From Ischnura elegans (taxonomy: Eukaryota > Arthropoda > Insecta > Odonata > Coenagrionidae): DNA of 64,000 nucleotides. Under the pieces are notes generated by a model. It was not told the origin of the DNA and made no database searches. It saw only the letters and a list, made by a program, of their open reading frames with translations. Below are positions 1 to 15,100 of this stretch, piece after piece. Every line of letters starts with the position of its first letter. Position 1 is the first letter of the stretch. The translations under genes were made by a program, and so were the position numbers. Where the stretch lies: NCBI RefSeq assembly GCF_921293095.1, contig NC_060246.1:84565030-84629029 (forward strand), read 5' to 3'.

Positions 1-185
1 TGCAGCGCGTCTGCTGGTCAATGTGTCACGCTTCCAGCCCGACCCGCCTCAAGGACTCTCTTGCCGTCCCCATTCACCCACTGAAGTGCAATTGGACTGG
101 TCAGCTCCCCCTCCCCTGCGCTCAGAAGAAGGGTTGGGAGCTGGTAGTGACATCAAGGCGTACACAGTGCATTACTTGCCAACTG
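1..185 (+). CDS. Gene 1 exon: end of Ig domain plus start of FN3-1
   Basis: Read from base 2 this gives a G-strand-like piece (RLLVNVS) and then FN3 strands A-C (QGLSCRPHSPTEVQLDWSAP, AYTVHYLP). Donor gtgagt follows base 185; exit phase 1. Bases 1-5 (tgcag) could be an acceptor, in which case the exon starts at base 6; otherwise it runs off the left edge. Confidence 0.8.
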
Positions 186-3100
186 GTGAGTTGTGAATGT
201 CAGCTTGCTCATTGCATAACTTTTAATTTTTATATTAAGCTTTTCATTTTTCATACTCTGTCAGTGTTTCAACCGTATGGTAGTTTTGGATACGTAAGGG
301 TAGAGCTCATCTTGCACTAAGTTATATGTGTATGAATTTCACACATTCCTGGTAGGGCAGCCTGTTCCTTTTCCTGAGCTCTTCCCTTAGCTACCTCGAT
401 CTACCTTTACTCTGAAGGCTTCCCTGGTATTTGAACGCAGTACCCCTCATTAGCACCACATGCTCTATTCACTGTGCTACCTTATTTTTATTAAGATACA
501 CTGCCCTTTCATTGTTGCTATGCTCATTTAATATTATCAGGTGTATCAGTAATCCTACCATATATTTCGTGTGCTAAATAAATTTTTCCTTGTGTTGTGT
601 GTTATCTCTTTTAAATAAGCTCGCTGTCTTACTCTCTTTTCATTCTTTCTTCTGTATGTTTGTGTCCTCTCCTCCTGCCTCTATCACCCCCTTCAAAATA
701 TGGCACAAACAGGAGTATGCTTTGGCAGGGAATGGGGAGTGCTTTGGGAGTGGGAGTCCCCCCCAGGCAAAGACAAATTTTTGAAAAATTACATGTCTAG
801 AAATACATTTTAAATCATTTTGGCACTTAAAATTTGGGTTTAACTCTTGAATTCCACGGGAAATCATCGCAGCAAGGAAAACATGAGTATACTGTAAAAT
901 TCTCTGAGGCTTTGGGGAGGATCTATCCCCTCTTCCCCCCCCCCCCCACCGTAGTTACACCACTGGTTGATACTCCTCAAATCATTGCAAAGGTTTATCC
1001 TTTCATAATATCAATCCTATCAGCCCCATGTTCTCTTTCCACCCATCGTCTCAATCTTTTCTTAACACGTTGCGTACGGATGGCGAGAATTCTCGTCATT
1101 TTTTTCATGAACGTTCCGGATGGATGACGAAGATTCTCGTCATTTAGGCTCGTCAACCTAAACAATTTTAAAGCGTACAATATGTATTCGTTGGTACGTT
1201 TTCAGTTGTTGTTAGGTATTCATAATGAATTGATGCATCATAAGGTTTGATTGGGTAAAGTTATATTCTAAACATTAGCTTACCCCAGTACGCAACGTGT
1301 TAAGGTTCATGTTCATTATGTGTGTACGTACTAACATTTTTGGTCCATAAGGTACTTGATGGCAATAGTGACAAGTTTTGTTTTATTTGTGTAGGTAAGA
1401 GAAAATAACCTTTCCAAAGACTTTCTATTAGCTTTTTATTTCATGTGAATTGGAGACTTTGCTCTCCACAAGTAGAAATATGAAGAAAATTTTACCTAGC
1501 TTCGGTGTTAACCTGGATGTAATTTAATTACTTCTAAAGATGATGTTGTAGGTTCTTCATAATCTTAGCTCTTAGTAATGCAATCCTATTTTATTCTTGC
1601 AGTCGGTGGTGTTGAACAGGAAACTGTTGCTTTGAACAAAACATTGATTGTTCAAAAACTCATTCCATACACAAATTATACATTTTATGTGAGAGCATAC
1701 AGTGAAAAATCTGCCAGTGATATGTCGGTTAAAGTTATCTGCCGCACTGATGAATCAGGTATGGTATTCTGCCATTTCTGTGATGTTGTTCATTTTATAC
1801 ATGCATGTTAACTTATATTCTTTAAATTATTGTGGTATTATTTAAGTTGCCTTTACTTAGACAAGAAACAATTTCTTATCTATGTAAGCTTTAGCATTCA
1901 TATTCTTTTTCCTATATACTTAGTGGATTCACATAGAGAATTACTCTTTCCCACCTGCAAAATCCAAAAAATAAATCCTTTCTCTACTAAGGCTTATGAT
2001 TCATCGGTGATTAATTGCTGTAATCATTTTTTAAAAAATAGGAATGAAGTAAAAACAGTCATTTATTGTTATTTTCTCCGATGTTGAGTATTGTGAAGCT
2101 AGGATATGCACCTATTATTTCTGGAAATTCCCTTTATATTAGTTATGTATGTATCCACCTTTTATGCGATATCCCCTGTTGATGTTTAAACATTTATTGT
2201 AGAATAGTTCCTATATTTAACCATGAAGCCAGTAATGAATAATGCTCTTAGAATTCTTTCATTTTTTCAACTAGTACCACAAGCAGCTCCATCAATATCC
2301 TTGGAAGCTAGTAGTCATACCACATTAAGAGTTACTTGGAAACCCCTCGAACCAAATGCTGCTCGTGGGGAAATAACTCATCATAAAGTTCAGTGGCGCA
2401 GACTTGATCATGCTACAATCCATGTGGAAGAAGTTAAAGGACTTGTCCACGAGTACACTATCACTGGTGAGTAATTTTTCTCATGGTTAAAATACTTTTC
2501 ACAGATACTGTCATCTACCCTAATTGCCTGGAACCTAGAACTGTCTGCCTTTCTTTAAGGTATCAAAATGAGTTTAAAGTTTTCATGAGAGATTTTTTTT
2601 TTCATTTTTTTCAGAATTCAGATTTTCCTGTGACATTTAAGACCCTATGGGTTTTTTGGTTTCCATTCCTAACATCTGTCTGAATATGCTAAAATGAATA
2701 GGGAGAACAGAATTGAAATAAATAATTCAGTATCTAATTATTTAGGTAATTTTGTAAATAAATTGGATATCTTTTCATTGATATGTTTCTGTCGTATTTT
2801 TTTGCACTTGTGTTCTTTTAGTGTCGAGTGATTTAGTTTTATTTTCAAGGGTATTTAAGAACCTCAGTTAAATTCTCACTTGAGTGCATCAAACATTAGG
2901 ATGAGAAAATAGGATACAAATGATATGAGCTTAAGTGATAGGAATGATATGAGCAGAGTATTAATGCAGGCACTTGCTGAACCCTGTAGTGACCTCAGAC
3001 TTATCGATTGTGTCTGTGTGTTCTTGAAATGTTTCACATTTTGAATTGGTAATGATAAAAAATAGTGATAGTCACTTTTAAATCGAACAGCGTGAAATAT

Positions 3101-6100
3101 GAACATACTCTAGGAGTGATCATAATCATGAGGCAATAAAGGAAATGGGAAACTACCCTATAAAAGATTTGTTTACCAGTAAAAATAATTTCATGCTATT
3201 ATGATCATTAAATTTTGTTATTCTAGGCCTTATTCCTGGTCAAGCTTATGAGGTACGTGTACTTGCTGCTACCAGTAAAGGATGGCCAGATGTACCAGAT
3301 ATAAGCCTACCATGGAAGGAATATGAAATGCCAAGCTTTGGACAGCAAAATGTACCATCTCCTCCCAATGTCCACCTTACAGCTGTAAATTCTTCTTCCA
3401 TTAAGGTATGTTTAATGTATTGACTGCTTTTGTTTTTGTGAAATCATTTGACTTAGGTATTTTCAGAATTCAAATTCTTTTCTTACATGCTGGTCTATGT
3501 ATTTTATTTGGTATTCATCATTTTCTTTTTTAGTATTTTGCTGCAGTGAATAATTCTTGGTATGATTAATTATGTATTTTTGGAGCTCTTATTTCATTTA
3601 AAACCAGGTTTATAATGTCTATTTAGAGTTAATCATAACTTAATGCAACCATTACGTCAAGGACAGTTGAAAACTGCTTTTCACTGAAGTAGCTGAGGAT
3701 AATGGTCAATTAAATGTGTGCTCTTTACATGGAACAATTCATTTCTCTCAATGCTCATTAAAATTTTAACTACAAAAAGTGAAACCAATGTGAAGAGTTT
3801 TCTCAAAAACACGTTATAAATGGATATGTATATGGTTTTAAATAATACCATTGCTTGGAAATGTTTCATAACCGATCGGTTTGCTCCGTTTCCTTCCATC
3901 ACATGTGTGAATGTAGAATATTGAAGCTTATCGATTTATAGTTCTGTAAACAGTTAATTATAATATCAATAATAATAATATTTAGAGGCAGGCAACATAA
4001 TTTCCTGAAATTTTCATAAGAAATCTACCAGGTTGAATTTCTTGGCCTAATAATTATATTAAATTGTTGCTTGACTTGATTTTAATTATTGCTTGCCTGA
4101 GCTTGGTATCACTTAATAATTTCAATTAATGTAATGGTTTTTGTTATCTGCTTATGCAGGAGTGTTGCCTAATTAAAAGTTATCTGTAATTACTTAGGGT
4201 CTTAGATGAAAAGTTTTGGCCATTCCATAAAAATCCACATGCAGCTAAGTATCACTAAGCAAAACTAAACTGCTTCTACATAATCAACTATGCAAAGAAA
4301 CATGTTAAACTCTGCTTCTCAAAATTCATTTTATAGTGATGCTTAAGAAGCACCAATTATAACTTCAAAATGATGGCCTCCTAATAATCAGGGATTATGC
4401 AGTTATTTGCATCTCAGTTTATTTAGCCTTTATTGGGTTGACCCTCGTTCAGTAATTGTCAGTTATAAGAGCTTCAATAGTAGGAAAATTTTTAGTGTTG
4501 CATAAAAGAAGTTGTAAATGAGGTGAAAAAGGATTTAATTGTTGATGTAATTTTTTTTCACCATTAATGCTATGGATTGCTGGCAAAGAGACTCCTCTCT
4601 CTGATACTAACATAGCTAATGCCGTATTTCACCAGATCTAAAGGTCGTTGTTTAATAGATTAATTAAGTTAAAATTATTTGAACAACCTGACCTTAGAGG
4701 GGTAACAGACACAGCTTTCTCTCAATATTATGGTATAGAATCCAATGCCATGATGTCTTTCTCATAAATATCATTTTAAATGACTAATAGTAAAGGTCCT
4801 CACCAGGGGCAGCCTGAACAATTAGGAAACAAAGTGTGAATTTTTTTCTATAGTTATTTGTTCTTTGTTGCTATTAACAACCAATTTGTTGCCAATGTGT
4901 ACATAATTGAAAGATCCCTTCATATGAATTGCTCCTGTGTTGCTATGGAGACTCATCAGTGCTTATTGTATTATTAAAAGTTTCTGTAAGATGTTCCTGT
5001 CAAGTTAATTAATGTTTGCACACAGGAATGTGAATGAATTATAGTTAAATGTGTGACAGGGTAGGATTCCTAAATTATTTATTGCTTTTAATCATTGCAT
5101 GCTTTAAATTAGTTTCATTCATTGTATGTATTATTATAAAGAGTGCTAAATTTGTGTTTAGGTGACTTGGAGCATGCCAAAAGATGAAAAAGTTACCCCT
5201 GATGGCTTCAGACTGTACTACTTGAAGCTCAACAGCAAGCAAATGGGTCCCATTGACCTACCTGGGAATACTTTTCAATACCTACTCACAGGTTTAGGTA
5301 TGTTCTTGGTTTTATCATCTCTTTTTATTGTGCTTCACTCATAAAAATACCCATTAAAAAAATCTGACCTGTTTCGAAAATCATATGGTTGGAATTCCTG
5401 CATTGAACTATCCCTATCAACACAAAAATTGTGGCCACAATTAGGGCATACTGTGGCAAGCCATTATGGCACTGTAATGGTTTTAACCCCCGGTCATACT
5501 GTGGCCAAAGTGTGGCTTCAGTGTGGATAGCCACACTATGGCTAGCCACAATTCTCCACCCCAAATTATAAGAAAGCCACAAAAAATATCTTGAGAGCCA
5601 TTCAAAAAACTGATGTCAAGCTATTTCCATATTCTGATAGCGAATTGGATATGGGAAGTGTAACTTTAATATTTTGGGCGCTTTATTTTTAATGAAGCTA
5701 ATAAATTCAATTGTCCAAGTATCATTAATTTGCCTCTGGGTGTGTGTTGGGCCATTTTGTCCTCTCATTGAAACCAGTATAAGTTATAATTTTTTTTTTT
5801 TTTTTTTTTAAGTTTTCCTTGGGTTTTCACATAAAATATTCATTTTAAATTCTTCGTGTTGTAATGTGGTTTAGAAAAAAGTGTGTTCATATTTCATTAA
5901 CTATTATTGGAGAATAAAATGAGTCAATAAATGCATGAAATATTCAAGGAAGTAATAATGAGTGCAAAGATGTAATTTGGCATGGAGTTCATATACTCAC
6001 AGTTTAACAAATGCAAAAAGTTGATATAATTACTGCCTATTTTGGATAGGGAGTAAGTTAGGATGTAATTAGGAAACCATTAATTTTCGGTTAACAATAC

Positions 6101-9100
6101 CGGCAGCTATATTAGCAACTATTCAGAAAATTATGATAAAATCATCGTAAATTCGTGCTGAAATGAGTAATCTGAGGAATGGAGAGTGAGAGAAAAGACT
6201 GATAAAATAATAAACTTTCATTTTTCCTTGTTGTAGTCCTAGTATGAAGATTGTTGCTCATTTTTTCTAATTTTTATGAACAAAAGAATGTGGCCTTGCT
6301 GAGGAAAGTTTTCTTTTTCCCATTTAAACATGTTGAAATTTTTGTCAGGTTCAAAGAGGTCACTTTTTCAACATTTTCAATTTTTTCCTTACTCATTGGC
6401 ATAATATTACAACATTCTAAAAATCTGAAAACTCCAATACGTTACTAAGTCCATTATATTTTGTGTCAATGAGCCATCAAATGAGGGATTCGTAGTTATG
6501 TGCTTATAAGCAATGGAATCTTATGTGAACATTTGAAGAAATATCACCAAACTTACAGCATTAAAAATGAAGATGTTCTCGGCCAAATTGTGTGTTTCTT
6601 TGTGTTGCCTACTGTGATGTATTTAAAACCATACCAACTACACCATTCTTCTATGTTGCAGAGCCTCAGGTGCAATATAAGGTAATGTTACAAGGCTATA
6701 ATCAAGAAGGGAATGGCAGTATGGGTGTGAAGGCCATATACACTTTACCTCTTGAAAGCTCCTCACCCATTGGTAGTGAGGATAATGGGGTAACCGGGCC
6801 GGCACCACCTGCCCCACCCACGTCCCCTGATGACCCTGGGGGGACAGGGGTGATGGGTAACGTTGAGCCACCGTATGGTCTTGAAGCACAACCTACCTCT
6901 CCAAGGAGTATCAACCTTACTTGGATCCCTCCTTCACCTGCAGCCACGCACTATACTGTGTCCTATAATCCAGTCCAAAGCAGCCTCTCTGTAAACTCTT
7001 CAACAGTGAAATACATCAGCAGGTACGTTGAGTTAAGATTGATTAAAAGTTAGGTTATGTATCGGTTTTAATAGATGTTATGGCATGTATTAATTTAGAG
7101 CTTCAACTATCTAGATTGTTTGCCTATCCAGTGCCTTCATTTTTGTCCTCACTCCTCTATTTTATCTTCAGTGAATTAACAGTGGTTTTCTTTTTTATAT
7201 CATTAAAGATGGAATTGTCTCCTGGATAGTAATTCAGTTTTCAAAATATTTATTGTTGTTCTTTTATGATGTTAAATTGCTTTCTGTAAAGAAAGTGATG
7301 GCAACATCATAAGTATTCAGTAATGCTAGTTGTATATTGTCTTATGCTGTATTACAGCTTTTCTTTCAATTGTATTGTTAATTCTTGATAATAGGAAGTC
7401 ATCTAGACCAAAAAACCGGCACTTCATCATGTCAAATTACTTCATTTCAAATTTTTAAAATGTCTCTCAAAACCTTTATTTTGGTTTTTCCACCGTCACT
7501 TGTCTTTATGGAATTGTTTTAAACGTTTGTGGATGTTGCCTGTGAGAGTATTCTTCAAGAAAACCTTTTTAATTATTTGTAAAGGTATAAATTATCATAA
7601 GATAGGAAGTCCTTCTTGCATGAAGACATCTACAATATCCACATTGCTGTAATTCCCATGTAATTTTAAATTGTAAACAAAACATACATTGTCCTATTTT
7701 ATACAGTGAATTAAATTTCAGAACCCATGGTCAGGTATCTAAAACATATAGGCATAAAAAATGTTCACTCCTATTCAAAAAAGTTAACACCCTGACAACA
7801 AAAATTTCATTAGTCCAGAGGTGACCACACAGCAGAGCCCCATCAATGCTCATAAACCTGCTATCTAATCAACTTCCCTGTGCTAGAGAGGATCCATGGG
7901 GGGCATTATGGTTTGTTAAGTTAAGGAATTATTTCAAGTGAAGGGGTCAGCAAGTTTTTTTAGTTGAAAAGCAATGAGAGGATCAAAAATTCGTCCGGCC
8001 AAGAATGAATGACCTGAAGATATCTTGCTGTAGAAACTGAGGAAATCTGTTCTACTGTTTGCATGTATTCTTCATTTTGTGTTCCCTCAATCCCTAGTGA
8101 AACAGCATAGGAAATCAGGCATACCTTACCTGTGGATAGCTATCAACTACCTGCGCTTTATATTGTCTCACCCTAGAACACCCGAAAATTGTACCACATA
8201 TTTGGAATTTCAATAAATTTCGAATGTTCAAACTAATCATGCATTCAGCCTAGGATTTTCAATGGGATGGACAGTTCTGCCTCACATTTTCAAGACTTCA
8301 TTTTATCCTGCTTTGTTAAATGTAGAGTTTACTGTATTTATTGTTATTGGTAATTACTGATTTTATTTCTCTTGTACTTATTTTTTGTACAGCACGAGTA
8401 ATTCTGTTGAAATTAGTGGTTTGAAGCCCTTTACTCTCTATGAGTTCAAAGTAAGAAGCCACGATGAGAAAAATCATCAGGGACATTATGGACACAAAGT
8501 GGAATGCAAGACTTTGGAAGATGGTAAGAGGTGGTTGATCTCATTTGAGATTATGCTATGAATCACTAGTAAAGTTCATCTTCTTTATCATGCTGTGATC
8601 CTATACCAGTTGATTTAATGCATGTCATGAGCTCAGTTGAACTTATTTTAGTCTCCTATGATGTGAATCTAATTTTACTCCATTCAATTGTTAGCTCTGA
8701 GCTTGTGTTTTACTTTATTCAAGACATTTTTCAAGTTTCTAATCAGAGTTATACAGGACTCTGCCTCAGTCTTTTTGTCCCTTTTTCACTTGACTTGTAT
8801 GTTCAAGCTATTCGTCATTGTACACAGAAATCTAATGTGAAATGCTGTATTTGGTGATACAGTGGAACTTGATTAGTACGTTCCTCCTTAGTATGTTTTG
8901 TTCCTTAGTAGGGCGATTTCTCTCGGTTCCGGTACCATCCGAACAAAATACAGGTAAAAGTATTTGGTTAGTACATTTGAAAATGTTGCACTTTCGTGGT
9001 TAGTATGCTCAATTGCTTGCTGTGACGCGAAATGCGGCCATTTTTCGGGAATGTCTGACTATGCAAAACTCCAGCCAATGAGAAGCTCCAATTTTCCCCA

Positions 9101-12100
9101 CCCCGATCTCCTCACCTTCTGTTGCCTTTGGAGTGCCACACTCCGAACAAATTTTGTTAGTGGGCAGTTGTGGCTATTGCACGAGTTATCATTGCGAGGG
9201 CAGTTAAATTACAATTGAAATGGAGAGAGAATGAATTGTGATGCAGATTACAACTTTAGAAAAGATTGAAATTCTCGAGGAAGTGGACCGAAATCCACTC
9301 TTAAAGTGAGTGGAATTAGTGCGAAGATCAAACATTCATGCAAAAGTGCATCCACATTAAGCACGATTGTCAGAAACAGCAAAGAAATCCTAAGTCGGTG
9401 TGCCAAGAAGCAAAGGCGTGTTCGTGATGGGAAATTTCCAGAATTGGAAGGTGTTCTTCTTTAATGGTGTAAAAAAGCGTGAAGTTCGAATGTGCAGTTC
9501 GATGGTTCCATTATTAAAGAAAAGGCAATGCAGAAGAGTGTGAAATAGCAGATCACACAATAGAAGGAGCAGAAATTACTCCTTTTCCTCTAGAAGAGTG
9601 GCGTCAGATTGCTGGAGAGATGAATTTTAACGAGTATTGTGATTGTGATGATGATCTCACTGTTTGCCAAACCATGTCAATTGATGAAATTCTTGAACAG
9701 GAGTTGTTAGAAGATGAAGATGATGCTGAGGAAGGAAATGAGTCTTATCCAATTCCCACTTTTTCTAAAGCTATCGAGGCTGTGGAGTACGTGCGTCATT
9801 ACTTGACTATTGTTGCGGGAGCAGACGAAGCTCTGGATCTCCACACAAAGCTTAGCGTAGGTAAAAATACTTGATCTCAGCAAGAGAAATAGAAAGCAGA
9901 TGACGTTAGACAAATTTTAAAGTAAATTTCGACATAAAATCATTTCGATATAAAAATCTTCTTGTAATGATGCTGTAATATAATAATCTTGCGTGTTATT
10001 AATCGATGTATCGATCAATATAACTATCGATATGGTTTCATTCCAGAAGCTAATGTGTATGGGCTTTGCCGTAATTGAATGTCAATAAAATTTTGCCCAA
10101 TTTTTATGATGTTTAAAAACAGTCAATTGTCTTACTCAGGGTTATATTCTCCGAGTACGTTGTGAGAAAGAAGAAATGACTTAGCTTCACTTGTCCTCTT
10201 TCTATAAATATAAATCACTGGAGATTGACTCCGTTTTCATGTAATTGTCTTAGGGAGATCTATGAAACATTGTCATTTTTATACACATGGTATTTTTTTA
10301 AAGGTAAAGCTCATTTTCTGAAAAGAGTTCAGGAAGGCGATCCTATGAGAACTACCGATAGTAATTGCAATTATGATGACTTTTCCACAGATTGCAATTA
10401 TCCCAACTGCTATTATTTACTTTCCTCATTAGCACGTTTTCCTGGTTAGTACATTCATTTTCTGTGGTCCCTCCAGAAACGTACTAAACAAGTTCTACTG
10501 TATTTATTTTCATCTGGATTGGCATATTTATTTAAATTTATTTGATTTTCAGTTCCTACTGCACCTCAAGATGTACAGTTGAAAGCCAAGAATACTACCT
10601 GTATTCGTTTAAGTTGGAAAGAACCTCTTTTAGTTAATGGTGTTGTTAAAAATTATGTTATCCGATATACTAATGATCCTACCCTTCCTTTGGATAAATG
10701 GACCGTGCTGAAAGTACTAGGAAATCATTATACCACTGAAGTAAGTTATTTGCCTTTGAATCATACATTTTATGAAAGTCTTTCTATGGATTGTAAACTT
10801 TTTATAAAAGTAAAACTAGTTTCTAATATGCTCTTGGACCTCATGGTGATATTGTTTATGTATGATGTTATTGATGATATTTCTATGCCAATTAAATCTT
10901 CAGCGTGTAAAGAATTTAGTGCAAAAAGTTGGGAGATGTGAGCTCTATTATTCTGTCTTATATCACCTTCTCCCAAGTCCCATCCATTGGAAAGCTTTTC
11001 TTCCTAGGTTTTTTTATATTTCAGTAATATAAATAATTTTTTCAAAAAGCCTGTTGTAGTGACTGGAAGTAATAAAGTCATATCCCTTTATTGCTAGAGG
11101 AAGATAATATTCTCTTGAAATAAATCTGCTTTAATTTTCGTTGTAAATTAAATGTCATTCTTAAGAAGTTTGTGTTTGTAGTAGTACCTTGAAGCATTTC
11201 ATTCACCTAACTTAAAAGGAGTGGCTTAATTTTTTTATGATTGTATTTTTTTAGATTAGTGGGCTTTCGTCTAATATCCAGTACCATCTTAGCCTTCGTG
11301 CGGAAACTGGTGCAGGTGAAGGAGAGGCTGTTCAGTTGACAGCACGAACATTTCCAACCTCTTCAGGATCAGGAATCACTGAACCACCTGCCAATAGTGG
11401 TCCTGGGAATGAACAGAAAGATCAGCATTTAGGTAAGAACAGTATCCACTTTTGCTGTCGCCCATGGCTGAATGTGACACCTTGAGTTTCAATTATGAAT
11501 CTGTCAAGAGGGTTTGATGGTGTACCTATTCAAGGAAGACTTCAGATATTTTTATGGGTGAAATAGCTTTCGAAATGTGTCGTTATAATAGAAGAATGAT
11601 GAAGGTGATATGGATGGAGCATGTGAACATTGAACATAGCTCACTTCTCTTCTCTCCTAAGAAGAAACTTCGTAGGAGAGAAGAGAAATCTGGAAGAAGA
11701 CCGTACAGTTTTACCAGGCACATTGATCAGGTGGAAGGGAAGAACAGCAGAGATTGGCCACTGATGAGATAAATGAGCAGGTTATGAAAGGTGTAAAGGA
11801 GGAGAAGAATGGTGTATTTGTTAAAAGATTGGGCAGGAGAAGAATTGAGTGGAGAGCTGTGCCAAACCAACCCTAGGGTTGATGAGGAAGGTGACGATGG
11901 ATCAAATCCTTCAGTTATCATATTGTGTAAATTATTCAGGTTGCAGAATTTGCAGGTGTTAAAATTTCTGTGTGCAATATGTACTAGCCTGCGTGAAAAT
12001 CAAATTTTGCATGTGGCCCTCTGCTAAAGACTGAAAAACTTTCATATTATGTCTGGGGAGGGATACTAATGGCTGAAAGGTTACCTTCTTGATTTTCAAG

Positions 12101-15100
12101 AATATGAGTTTTCACGATTTTATGCATAATTTGTGTGTTTCACTTGGCATTTGGGGGTTTTGGCTTTCATTACAACTTTTTCCATAATTTTCTGGGGGAG
12201 CTTCAATCTTACCAATCCAAACCAAACTACAGTTTAAATCAGAGGTTGAGTGATATTTTCCTGATTTCCAAATAAGCACAGCATCTAAAATTTGTTTTGG
12301 GAACCAGAAGCCCAATAACCCCAAGTACTAAGGGTGTGGAATTGATTTTTTTGGCTCAAAAAAGTACAATGGCTGTGACAAACATGAAGTAAATAACCTA
12401 AAGGATTGACTTTTTGATGGATTGACCTACTTCTTAAGGTTAGTGAGATAAGGTCCACCACATTCCGATCCATCACCCCCTCAGAACACCACCCTGCTCT
12501 GCAGAGATATGGCCAACACATATTACTTCTTCTTCCTATGACTTCTCCATCATTGGAAGTGCATCTGAATCATTAAAATTTTCATCTGTACGCAGAAAAG
12601 GTTTTATTTAGTGACTTTATTTACCCCCTTTATTGCCAACTGAATATGTATACCAACCAACTTTTGTCCCTTTTTCATATTGCATTGTGAAGTTTTTATT
12701 TAGCACAATATTGGGGCTCTACTAAATTATTTCAAAGTGGGATGTTTCTATAAAAAATGATAATGACTGGGAGGAGTTGTATCCTGAAGCTGTGATACCT
12801 GCTTACGATTGATACTAAAATGACTGAAAGATGTAGGTACACTACACCCCCATAGTATAGTCAGGAGAGAAGCACTCTGTGCTCTGGTCTTTTTGCCTCG
12901 TAATTTGCTGCTGAACATAGCAAGTTGACTGATGACTTCTAGCCAATCCAATGCATTGCTGGAACTTGAATCTTTGAATCCTTGCCCTACAAAGTTTTTA
13001 CTTAAGGGTGAGAAATTTCCCAAGTAATTATTTTTGATTCTTTCAATTTGCAGGGATGATGGCTGGCATGTTCACCATTTTGTTTTGCATGATACTCTGT
13101 GTGACTTCCATCATGTGTCATCGCCAATGTCGAAAGACAGCATCACCCGACCTCCCGCCTGGGAGTTCAGGGCGCTGCGGTGGTAGTCACGGTGTCGGTC
13201 AACATGGCCTCCATGTGCCTGGCATCGGAGGGCATGCAAATGGGAACGGCCTCTGTAAAGACAGGGCACGTGGGTTTGTGGTGGGTGGCTCTGGTGGTTT
13301 GGTTCCCTCCTTGTCTGGTGGTGGTGCCAGGGCTGCTGCCGAGGCTCATGAAATGGAGTTCATCACACCCATGCTCGTGAGTGTTCCTCCCGAGACAGAT
13401 GCTCACCTCGACACCAAGGTTTGTATGAATCATAGTTTTGAAATGCCATTCTGACCGTAAGCATGATATATGTTTTTTCGTCATTGTTCCAAGCAAGCAT
13501 TCTCCTCTCCATTCACCTGATTACTTCGGTCTTGTAATTGGTCTCTCACTTTCATGTTATTCTCTTGTGATTCGTACATCTACATTATTGGCACCGCCCA
13601 ACTGTGACATTTTGTTGCACATTATCATGCATTACATTTCAAAATTGAAGTAAGCCATTATGTGTGGTAAAAGTTAAATATCTTGAAGGAGCTAATGAGA
13701 CATTAACTGGTGATATTTACCATATTTGCTTGAATGTAAGATGAGGTTTATATTCCTCCCAACTCCTTCAGTAAAGATTTATGAGAGCCCATCTTAAAAT
13801 CTGATAGAAATTCTCGGATTCGATCTTGGGTCGCATAACCTAAATTATAGATACCAGCGTATGCTGCCAAATGGCTTTTCAATGAAAAACCAACATTAAT
13901 TGTAGCAGTACCATAATTTAATTTTTTTGTTTTTCCGTCGACAGTTGAAAAACATTTTTTTGGCCGCAGGCGAATACCTAGATTACACGGCTCAGATGTC
14001 AAGTGTTCCTCCAACATGTCCGCGTGTGCACAGGCTTTACTCTGGGTTTTGCCTAGGAAAGCACCCATTTTTTAAGTGTCTCTGTTTTTCCTTAAGACTA
14101 GATATAGATTTCATAAATATGATTTCAAAACCATAATTCCATAACTTCAATCCGCCATGAGTTAGAAATTGGCATGCCGTAACTTTCCTTTGCAACGAAA
14201 GATTTCAGAAAAGTGCCTGTCGTCATATTCTTGGGGTATTCTTGAGGCTAGAGACTTGCAATTAGCAGTAAGACGTTTTATATATTCATTTTACATTTGC
14301 GTCACTTTTTATGAGAGTTTATGCCTATCCATATTTATTCTGCTGTTTAACAAATAAGGAGGTGCAAAAAAGCTGACTTCCCAGAAGGGATTGTGAACCA
14401 TCAAAATAAATAGCAGCAGATCCACTAAGAAATCACTGTGAAATTTTAAGTTTAAGCCTGAAATTTGAGCCTTTTCTTCTCGTAAATAATGTTGCTTCTG
14501 GGGGACGTCGCCTTTAGTTTTGGGAACATAGGCATAGGAAACCAAAAACTATACCTTCATTAATTTCTCACGTCATCTGTTTCGGTGCCACACACTGGGA
14601 AATACAATGAAACTAGGGATTAAGATTACTGATGAAAGGAAATGGTACTTTAAACACTATTTTCAGTATTAATTTTGCAATTAAGATGTGTCAGAGAGGT
14701 TCCAGTGAAGCACTCCAACGAGGTCTGTAAAAAAGCATTTCCCCTCTCTGAGTGACTTGCACATGTGTAGTGGATTGCCTACTACTTATCACTTTTTATT
14801 CAAGCTATGAAAGCTGTGTCTTTCTTGCATGTGTATTGTTTAGCGTAGCACCCTTAGTTCATTGTCTTGAAGAGTCGGTAAATCTGTGATCTCGCACATG
14901 TGATGCTGTTGTCTCATTCCCATCATTTGTCATTTCATCATGAACCTTTCATATAGTCAATGTTCGTCCATCCATTTTGCATTTTTTATGAATGTTACCC
15001 TAGTCTCTGGTTTGGAACTATTCACACCTTTGAGATTAGTCTGTGTAACAACTCTCAAGTCATCTTGTTCTTCAATTTTAGGGTGGATATCCAAATGGCC

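Noticed and set aside
590-970. Open frames and poly-C tract suggesting a coding exon
   Set aside because: No splice borders or family; the text around ccgtagttacaccactg resembles a transposon end.
13167-13496. Minus-strand and alternative-frame open reading frames over the receptor's transmembrane exon
   Set aside because: Shadows of the GC-rich coding exon 13054-13418.
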